Below are positions 34,145 to 39,440 of a stretch of 39,440 nucleotides of DNA, one piece after another. The DNA comes from an uncultured Sphingobium sp. (GTDB lineage: Bacteria > Pseudomonadota > Alphaproteobacteria > Sphingomonadales > Sphingomonadaceae), in assembly GCA_946885845.1 (NCBI GenBank), contig CAMPHJ010000017.1, forward strand, positions 1 to 39,440, in the 5' to 3' direction. The position numbers and the translations under genes were made by a program. The first letter of the stretch is position 1. Each line of letters opens with the position of its first letter. The notes below the pieces were generated by a model that had not been told where the DNA came from, did no database searches, and was given only the letters and a program-made list of their open reading frames with translations.

Positions 34145-34166
34145 CCGCGCCTGTCGAAAGGCGCGG
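34145..34166. repeat. Hairpin between response regulator and kinase
   Basis: CCGCGCC (34145-34151), an 8-base loop, and GGCGCGG (34160-34166) form a perfect 7-bp GC stem. There is no T run, so it is more likely to pause, process or stabilise mRNA than to terminate it fully. Confidence 0.5.
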
Positions 34167-34211
34167 CGGATGAAGTGAGTTGCGCTTGCATGGCGGTTGC
34201 CGCCCTTTTGC

Positions 34212-34253
34212 TTCGTTCAAAGAAAGGCTTGGACTTGGCGCAGCCTGAACGAA
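34212..34253. repeat. Bulged stem-loop before the kinase gene
   Basis: TTCGTTCA (34212-34219) pairs exactly with TGAACGAA (34246-34253), and the inner GGCT (34226-34229) pairs with AGCC (34242-34245). A six-base bulge, AAGAAA, lies on the left side only. The structure ends about 20 bases before the proposed kinase start and could affect its translation. Confidence 0.45.
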
Positions 34254-34274
34254 CTAGATGCGGGCGCGCACATC

Positions 34275-35627
34275 GTGGCTGATCAACCACAGGTCTTGTC
34301 CACCGGATCACTCAGCCGCCGCATGATCGGCATTGCCGCGCTGTGGATCAGCCTGCTGCTGCTGGGCGGCGGGCTGGCGCTCGACCGGGTCCTGTCGGAT
34401 GCGGTAACGCGCAATTTCGACGATGGGCTGAACTATGTGTTGACGGCAATGATCGCGTCCGCCGAAATCGGGCCGGACGGCGAGGTATTGTTCAACCGCC
34501 CGCTCGCAGACCAGCGGTTCCTGGAACCCAATAGCGGCCTTTATTATCAGATCAGCGCGAAAGGCCATGAGGATTGGCGGTCGCGGTCATTGTGGGACCG
34601 TGCGCTGAAATCTCCAGCCGACCATCAAGACCGCAATTTCCACGTCTATGACAGCAAGCAGTTTCCGGGCGAGGATCTGCGGGTCATGGAACGGACGATC
34701 ATCCTGCCGGGGTCGGACACCCGCTGGATGTTCATGGTCGCCGCCGCTCGCGCCGGGCTGGACGACCAGATCACGACGTTGCGATCCACCCTGTTCCAGA
34801 GCTTTGCGCTGCTGGCGCTGGGACTGATCGCCCTAACCACGCTGCAAACGCTTTACGGGCTGCGCCCCCTGCGACGGGTGCGCAAGGAAATCGTGCGGAT
34901 GCGCGCAGGCGAAAAGAGCCGCGTTTCCGAGCCAATGCCCAGCGAAGTGCTGCCCATGGTCGAAGAATTGAACGCCCTGCTGGCCCATAACGAAACCCAG
35001 GCGGAAGAAGCGCGCACCCATGCAGGCAACCTGGCCCATGCACTGAAGACACCGCTGACCGTCATCATGAACGCCGCCACGGCGCAGTCGCCCGACCTTG
35101 GCGACACCGTCATCAGGGAGGCGACGACGATGCGGCGACAGGTGGATCATCATCTGGCCCGCGCCCGCGCGGTCGGAAGGCGTGGCGCGGCGCAGAGCCG
35201 GGCAGAAGTGTGGTCCAGCCTGCAGGCAGTGGAACGCGCTGTTCGCCGCCTCTATCCCGAAGCCCGCATCGACATGGATGGCGACAAAACCGTCGAGGCA
35301 CGGGCCGAACGGCAGGACCTGGATGAAATGCTGGGCAATCTGGTGGAAAATGCCGCAAAATATGGCGGAGGCAGCGTGTTCGCCACCGTGTCGCGCAACG
35401 GCCCAATGGTCGAAATATTGGTCGAGGATGATGGTGCGGGCATCCCCGAAGCGGAACGGACGCGCATTTTCGACCGGGGCGTGCGGCTGGATTCGGGGAA
35501 GCCCGGAACGGGCCTGGGCCTCGCCATCGTGCGCGACGTCGCCGAAATCTATGGCGGATCGGTGACGATGGAGGAAAGTGAGGACCTGGGCGGGCTGCTC
35601 GTGCGGTTGCAGCTGCCTGCGGCCTGA
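34275..35627 (+). CDS. PhoQ-like sensor histidine kinase
   Basis: A 450-residue inner-membrane kinase. The first membrane helix (IGIAALWISLLLLGGGLAL) lies near residues 18-36, then a periplasmic domain of about 135 residues, a second helix (SFALLALGLIALTTL) and a HAMP-like linker. The phospho-His is in LAHALKTPLTVIMNAA, the form typical of PhoQ-like kinases. ATP-binding boxes are NLVENAAKYG, EDDGAGIPEAER and GTGLGLAIVRDV. I chose the GTG at 34275; the frame stays open to 34197, but that stretch contains a stem-loop. It pairs with the response regulator upstream and overlaps DUF454 by one base. Confidence 0.9.
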   Translation: MADQPQVLSTGSLSRRMIGIAALWISLLLLGGGLALDRVLSDAVTRNFDDGLNYVLTAMIASAEIGPDGEVLFNRPLADQRFLEPNSGLYYQISAKGHEDWRSRSLWDRALKSPADHQDRNFHVYDSKQFPGEDLRVMERTIILPGSDTRWMFMVAAARAGLDDQITTLRSTLFQSFALLALGLIALTTLQTLYGLRPLRRVRKEIVRMRAGEKSRVSEPMPSEVLPMVEELNALLAHNETQAEEARTHAGNLAHALKTPLTVIMNAATAQSPDLGDTVIREATTMRRQVDHHLARARAVGRRGAAQSRAEVWSSLQAVERAVRRLYPEARIDMDGDKTVEARAERQDLDEMLGNLVENAAKYGGGSVFATVSRNGPMVEILVEDDGAGIPEAERTRIFDRGVRLDSGKPGTGLGLAIVRDVAEIYGGSVTMEESEDLGGLLVRLQLPAA

Positions 35628-35980
35628 TGCGGCGGACGCTTTACCTGACATGCGGATTCGTGGCGCTGGGACTGGGCGCGGTCGGCGTCGTCCTGCCGCT
35701 GTTACCGACAGTGCCGTTCATGATTCTGGCGGCATTCTGCTTTGCGCGGTCCAGCCCTGCATTAGAGGCGCGACTGCTCAACCACCGGCATTTTGGGATA
35801 CATATTCGGCGGTGGCGCGAACGCGGAGCGATCAGCCGACGGGGGAAGCAGGCGGCACTGGTCGCCTTTGCCGCAAGTGCTGTGATGGGCGTGATCCTGA
35901 CCCCCCTGCCCTGGTCGCTGATCCCGGTTGCCGTCGCGTTGATCGGCGGGCGTTGGATCTGGACCCGACCAGAGGCTTAA
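35627..35980 (+). CDS. YbaN/DUF454 family membrane protein
   Basis: A 117-residue inner-membrane protein. The first two helices hold GAVGVVLPLLPTVPFMILAA, followed by the family motif FCFARSSPALEARLLNHRHF and FGIHIRRWRERGAI. Two more helices close the protein. Its function is unknown; members are often close to haem or envelope genes. The ATG overlaps the stop of the kinase gene (TGATG), so it is expressed with the two-component system. Confidence 0.88.
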   Translation: MRRTLYLTCGFVALGLGAVGVVLPLLPTVPFMILAAFCFARSSPALEARLLNHRHFGIHIRRWRERGAISRRGKQAALVAFAASAVMGVILTPLPWSLIPVAVALIGGRWIWTRPEA

Positions 35981-36008
35981 GGCGACAGGTAGCAATGACG
36001 CTGAGGCG

Positions 36009-37226
36009 TCAGTTCATTGCCAGGATCATGTTGCGCACCTGGGGGAACACTTCTTTTTCCCATTTGCGGCCTGAAAACACCCCATAATGGCCTGCACCGA
36101 TCTGAAGATGATGCCGTTTGAGATGAGGGCGCAGGCCGGTGCACAGGAGGTGGGCAGCGGCGGTCTGGCCCACGGCGCAGATATCGTCCTTTTCACCCTC
36201 AACGGTCAGCAGCGCTGTGGAGCGGATCGCGCCGGGATTGACCGGACGACCGCGATGGGTGAGTTCGCCCTTTGCCAGCAAAGTGCGCTGAAACACCCGG
36301 TCGACAGTTTCCAGGTAGAAATCCGCCGTCATGTCGAGGACAGCGAAATATTCCTGATAGAAATTCTTGATCTTGTCAGCTTCCACATCCTTTCCGTCGG
36401 CCAGAAGCTGATAAAGTTCGCGATGCTGCGCCCCATGGCGTTCAAGGTTCATTGCCATGAAGGCCGATAGTTGAAGAAATCCGGGATAGACCCGCCGCCC
36501 GGCACCGGCGTAGCGCATGGGCACGGTGGTGATCAGGTTTTTTTCAAACCATTCGATCGGCTTTTCATTGGAAAGTTCGTTGACACCTGTCGGTGCGGCT
36601 CGCGGATCGATGGGACCGCCCATCAGCGTCATCGAGCGCGGCGTGGCGGCGTCGCCATCTTCGGCCATGAGCGCTACGGCGGCGAAGGCGGGCACGCAGG
36701 GCTGGCATACCGAGAAGAGATGTGCGCCCGGCCCCATTTCCTGAAAAAAAGTGATCACATAGTCGACATAATCGTCAAAGCCGAACGGCCCCGCCGACAG
36801 GGGCACATCCCGCGCATTTTTCCAGTCGGTGATATAGACGTCATGGTCCGACAGCAGCGTCCTTACGGTCGCGCGCAAAAGAGTGGAAAAATGTCCTGAC
36901 ATTGGCGCGACCAGCAGAACCCTGGGCTGGGCGGTGTCGACATCATCCTTCGCAAAATGCAGGAGGTTGCCAAAGGGCAGGTCCAGCAGCACTTCTTCCC
37001 GCACGGAAACGACAGCATTGCCGGTGCGCACCTGATCAATGCCGTAGGCCGGGCGGCTGTGGGTCAGCCGCGCGCCCTGGAAAACGTCCATCAGGGCGAA
37101 CATGCGGCGTTGCAGCGGCCAGTCCGCCACCGGTCCCAAACTGTCCCGCATGGACAGAGCGAGTCGCGCGCCGAACCTTGCAGGTGCGAGCATGTCTTCC
37201 AGCGCCTGATAGCTGCTATATAACAT
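36009..37226 (-). CDS. phaZ: Intracellular polyhydroxyalkanoate depolymerase
   Basis: A 405-residue alpha/beta hydrolase that mobilises stored polyhydroxybutyrate. The start MLYSSYQALEDMLAP is the usual PhaZ opening. The nucleophile is cysteine, Cys174 in LFSVCQPCVPA, as in Ralstonia-type intracellular depolymerases, with the acid in VEGEKDDICAVG and the histidine in QIGAGHYGVFSGRKW. An in-frame ATG lies six bases upstream of the chosen start, and a still longer frame runs into the promoter region. It is divergent from the GST gene and convergent with DUF454. No PHA synthase or phasin gene lies in the window. Confidence 0.93.
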   Translation of the reverse strand: MLYSSYQALEDMLAPARFGARLALSMRDSLGPVADWPLQRRMFALMDVFQGARLTHSRPAYGIDQVRTGNAVVSVREEVLLDLPFGNLLHFAKDDVDTAQPRVLLVAPMSGHFSTLLRATVRTLLSDHDVYITDWKNARDVPLSAGPFGFDDYVDYVITFFQEMGPGAHLFSVCQPCVPAFAAVALMAEDGDAATPRSMTLMGGPIDPRAAPTGVNELSNEKPIEWFEKNLITTVPMRYAGAGRRVYPGFLQLSAFMAMNLERHGAQHRELYQLLADGKDVEADKIKNFYQEYFAVLDMTADFYLETVDRVFQRTLLAKGELTHRGRPVNPGAIRSTALLTVEGEKDDICAVGQTAAAHLLCTGLRPHLKRHHLQIGAGHYGVFSGRKWEKEVFPQVRNMILAMN

Positions 37227-37301
37227 CACCATATAACGATCATGCCCCGCAATGTTCCCCACAGATAGTAGTTGTACAAAGCTTATGTTATTTTTCCACA
37301 T

Positions 37302-37320
37302 TGCAGTGCATCATCGTGCA
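37302..37320. promoter_or_regulatory. TGCA-rich candidate operator between phaZ and GST
   Basis: TGCAGTGCA (37302-37310) is a palindrome followed by a further GTGCA (37316-37320). PhaR-type regulators of PHA genes bind TGC/GCA-rich sites, so this is a possible operator for phaZ. A separate palindrome, TTGTACAA, lies at 37272-37279 and may be part of the same control region. Confidence 0.35.
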
Positions 37321-37346
37321 AGGAAATTGCAGAGGGGAAGATTGCC

Positions 37347-38003
37347 ATGCCGGTCGCCGAACTGACTATTTCCAGCAAGACCTATTCATCCTGGTCGCTG
37401 CGCGGATGGCTGTTGTGCCGATTGGCCGGGCTTGACGTAGCGGAAAAGATGGTGGCGCTGGAAAATCTGGAAGCCCGCGCTGAGTTGCTGTTGCTGACGC
37501 CGTCCGTCCTGGTGCCGCGCCTGACCCATGAAGGGGCGAGCGTGTGGGACACGCTGGCGATCGCTGAATATCTGCACGAACTTTATCCTGACGCGGGCAT
37601 GTATCCCAAAAACCGAATCGCACGCGCCCATTGCCGGTCCGTATCGGGGGAAATCCATTCCGGGTTCGCGAACCTGCGGTCGGCTTTGCCCATGAACCTG
37701 AAGGTGCGGCATGATCGCTTCCCGATCTTTTCCGGGGCAAAGCCTGATATCGAGCGGGTGGAAACGATCTGGGCCGAATGCCTGGATGCTCATGGCGGTC
37801 CCTGGCTCTTCGGGAAAAAGCCGAACGTGGCAGACGCCATGTTTGCTCCGGTGGCTCAGCGTTTCCTGACCTATGCGGTGCCATTGTCCGCTCAGTCGGC
37901 GGCCTATTGCGACACCATCAATAGCTGGGACCTGATGCGCGAGTGGATCAACGACGCGCGACAGGAGGCCGATGAGATGGAGGAGTTGGACGTCGAATTC
38001 TGA
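37347..38003 (+). CDS. Glutathione S-transferase family protein
   Basis: A 218-residue GST. The N-terminal thioredoxin-like domain begins LTISSKTYSSWSLRGWLLCR, with the serine of the SSxS-type active site, then VLVPRLTHEGASVWDTLAI, which includes the cis-Pro turn and the glutathione-binding segment. The C-terminal helical domain contains KPNVADAMFAPVAQRF with the usual N-capping box. The start at 37347 has GAGGGGA upstream; the longer open frame is not used. It is related to the class that includes maleylacetoacetate isomerase-like proteins, but its substrate is unknown. It is convergent with the amidotransferase gene. Confidence 0.9.
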   Translation: MPVAELTISSKTYSSWSLRGWLLCRLAGLDVAEKMVALENLEARAELLLLTPSVLVPRLTHEGASVWDTLAIAEYLHELYPDAGMYPKNRIARAHCRSVSGEIHSGFANLRSALPMNLKVRHDRFPIFSGAKPDIERVETIWAECLDAHGGPWLFGKKPNVADAMFAPVAQRFLTYAVPLSAQSAAYCDTINSWDLMREWINDARQEADEMEELDVEF

Positions 38004-38017
38004 ACGCTGCGGGGCAG

Positions 38018-38719
38018 TCAGGTCCGCAGTTGCGCCAGCCAGTCGGCGATCATCGCGCGACCCGCCGCGACTGCGCCCGGCCCATGTGTTTCATGATCAC
38101 GCCGCAGGGCCACGCCGCATTGTTGGGCGATGTCGAGATCGGCCCAGAAATGGGTCAGCCAGTCCTCAAAGCGCGGGTCTTTTCCCATTTCGGCGTGGAA
38201 CTGAAGCGCCAGCAGATTGCGTCCCCGACGGAAGGCCTGATGCGCGTAGGCGTCGGTTGATGCCAGCAGCTCAACGCCGCGCGGTAGCTCAAACGTATCG
38301 CTATGCCAGTGCAGGACTGGCACATCCTGCAAGTGCCGCAAGGGCGAGTCCATGATCGCGCCGTTCAGAGTGATAGGGGCAAAGCCCAGTTCCATCGACT
38401 GGCCGGGATAGACGCGCGCGCCCAGCGCCGCCGCGATCATCTGGCTGCCCAGACATACGCCCAGGGTGGGCAGGTCCTGATCAAGCCGCGCGGCCAGCTT
38501 GTCGATCTGCAACGGGATCCACGGATGAATATCCTGTTCGTAGACGCCCATCGGGCCGCCCATCATGATCAGCAGGTCGGGCGTGCAGAGGTCGACATGC
38601 GCAAATTCGGGGCTAGCGACATCGATCCGATCAATCTGGTAACCCGCGGCCTCGATCGGGATGAGGAACCCGGCGGCCCCTTCTCGCGGCACATGACGGA
38701 CGATGAGCGCTCTTTTCAT
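38018..38719 (-). CDS. Class I glutamine amidotransferase
   Basis: A 233-residue protein with the triad of class I amidotransferases: Cys89 in LGVCLGSQMIAAALG, His175 and Glu177 in LQFHAEM. The oxyanion region MMGGPMGVYE is present. It is a stand-alone domain, like the GuaA-related YfeJ proteins, and is not fused to a synthetase. Its partner and product are unknown. The stop lies 14 bases from the GST stop on the other strand. The gene is intact and of usual length. Confidence 0.88.
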   Translation of the reverse strand: MKRALIVRHVPREGAAGFLIPIEAAGYQIDRIDVASPEFAHVDLCTPDLLIMMGGPMGVYEQDIHPWIPLQIDKLAARLDQDLPTLGVCLGSQMIAAALGARVYPGQSMELGFAPITLNGAIMDSPLRHLQDVPVLHWHSDTFELPRGVELLASTDAYAHQAFRRGRNLLALQFHAEMGKDPRFEDWLTHFWADLDIAQQCGVALRRDHETHGPGAVAAGRAMIADWLAQLRT

Positions 38720-38790
38720 TGCGCGGACTTAGGCCAAGAGATTAGGCCGGGGCCAGATGAAGCTTTCTTGGACCGGCAATATCCCTGCTA

Positions 38791-39045
38791 TCAGCCTTCC
38801 GCCGTCCTGCGCCGCCAGATGCGCCAGAGCGCCACAAAGCCTATCGCGCCCCAGATGATGTTCAGCACCATCGACGGGATGGCGCCGTGCCACCAGGTAT
38901 TCCAAACGAAGAAAGTCGCGCCCAGGGCGTTCATGCTCTGGAACAGGGCCGAATCGCCCGACAGACGGCCCGTGGACACGAGGATATAGGCGCAAAGAAC
39001 CAATATGGCCCCCAGCCAGCCGACGATTTCGATAAAGACGGTCAC
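38791..39045 (-). CDS. Small membrane protein, CBU_0592-like
   Basis: An 84-residue protein with three hydrophobic helices and a basic C-terminal tail (WRIWRRRTAEG). The central motif SMNALGATFFVWNTWWHGAI, followed by PSMVLNIIWGAIGF, resembles the CBU_0592 family of small membrane proteins, whose function is unknown. I chose the GTG at 39045 (TVFIEIVGWLG) because the upstream part of the frame is polar and GGGG lies about 10 bases before the GTG. It lies downstream of acnA after the acnA terminator. Confidence 0.72.
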   Translation of the reverse strand: MTVFIEIVGWLGAILVLCAYILVSTGRLSGDSALFQSMNALGATFFVWNTWWHGAIPSMVLNIIWGAIGFVALWRIWRRRTAEG

Positions 39046-39140
39046 TGTGAAGATGCCCCTATTCGCTTCGCCATGCTGAAGCCGAGCGGTAATCCTGGGG
39101 CAGGATGGATGCCGAAACAAGTTCGGTCGGATGGCGCATA

Positions 39141-39173
39141 AAAGAAAAGAGGGCCTCCGCGCGGGAAGCCCTC
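39141..39173 (-). terminator. Intrinsic terminator of acnA
   Basis: On the minus strand, GAGGGC (complement of 39168-39173) and GCCCTC (complement of 39149-39154) form a stem extended by three more pairs across one mismatch, with a GCGC-type loop. The T-rich run CTTTTCTTT follows on the minus strand. It lies 25 bases downstream of the acnA stop codon. Confidence 0.75.
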
Positions 39174-39197
39174 CTTCTTACTTCATTCGATGATCGA

Positions 39198-39440
39198 TCA
39201 GGCGGCCAGCTTGCGCAGGACATACTGAAGGATGCCGCCGTTCATGAAATATTCCAGTTCGTTGACGGTATCGATACGGCAGAGCGCAGTGAGGGTGAAG
39301 GTCGAACCGTCGGCCCGCTTCACGATCACGTCCACGTCCTGACGCGGCTTCAGGCCAGCGACATTCTGGATGGTGAAGGTTTCATCGCCGGTGAAGCCGT
39401 GCGTGTCCTTGCTCTCACCATTTTTGAACTGGAGCGGCAG
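39198..39440 (-). CDS. acnA: Aconitate hydratase, C-terminal end (partial)
   Basis: The last 80 residues of aconitase A; the gene runs off the right edge of the window. The end of the swivel domain reads LPLQFKNGESKDTHGFTGDE, then GLKPRQDVDVIVKRADGS, RIDTVNELEYFMNGGILQYV and LRKLAA. This matches the C-terminus of AcnA, the TCA cycle enzyme that interconverts citrate and isocitrate. The iron-sulfur cysteines lie outside the window. The gene has its own intrinsic terminator. Confidence 0.95.
   Translation of the reverse strand: MPLQFKNGESKDTHGFTGDETFTIQNVAGLKPRQDVDVIVKRADGSTFTLTALCRIDTVNELEYFMNGGILQYVLRKLAA

Noticed and set aside
1..39440. CRISPR array or toxin-antitoxin system
   Set aside because: I saw no regularly spaced repeats and no paired small genes with toxin or antitoxin motifs; the Fic piece is a remnant without its catalytic motif.

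Overview
The window is a 39.4 kb piece of a high-GC alphaproteobacterial chromosome. The gene content and protein sequences point to a sphingomonad (Sphingobium, Sphingomonas or a close relative). Supporting markers are DUF2794 next to an EpsC-type serine acetyltransferase, the lspA-bamF(DUF3035) pair, a Zur-type Fur protein, PhoPQ-like signalling genes and dispersed palindromes with a GCGAARGC core. I name no species. All assignments come from reading motifs; no database search was run.

Layout. (1) Positions 1-3791 are the right end of an integrated element. It holds an AAA ATPase, a small coupled ORF, an AlpA-like HTH protein and a tyrosine integrase, and it ends at a 3' fragment of a tRNA-Lys(CUU) gene that marks the attachment site. 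The intact tRNA and the rest of the element should lie left of the window. (2) Positions 3792-4495 hold decayed DNA with a frameshifted Fic-family remnant. (3) From 4496 on the content is ordinary chromosome. It begins with cysE-DUF2794, divergent from a TauE/SafE exporter and an OxyR-type regulator. Then come pgsA-moaD-moaE, an LplT-like MFS transporter and a class A penicillin-binding protein. These are followed by an Fe-S scaffold-like protein, a KefC-type antiporter, DUF423, zur and dxs. (4) A long minus-strand gene run follows: gpmA, purE-purK-folA, ribF, ileS, lspA and bamF. (5) The right part carries sppA, a TRIC-like channel, glutathione peroxidase, a VIT1/CCC1 transporter and an ABC-F ATPase. 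Next are a SIMPL protein, a PepSY-like protein with a PhoPQ-like two-component pair, and DUF454. The window ends with a PHA depolymerase divergent from a GST, a class I glutamine amidotransferase, a small membrane protein and the 3' end of acnA.

How the genes work together. Most are housekeeping genes in short operons with ATGA- or TGATG-type overlaps. They cover envelope assembly (lspA, bamF, PBP1, pgsA, sppA), nucleotide, folate and flavin supply (purEK, folA, ribF), isoprenoid entry (dxs), molybdopterin (moaDE), and sulfur and redox handling (cysE, TSUP, oxyR, gpx, GST).

The strongest unusual signals are three. A REP-like palindrome doublet sits inside the ileS reading frame and is translated as about 26 extra residues in the editing domain. 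The tRNA-Lys junction of the element begins at the anticodon loop. Several families of short dispersed palindromes lie in the gaps between genes. I did not find a clearly new multi-gene system; the least explained coding region is the small operon of the integrated element.
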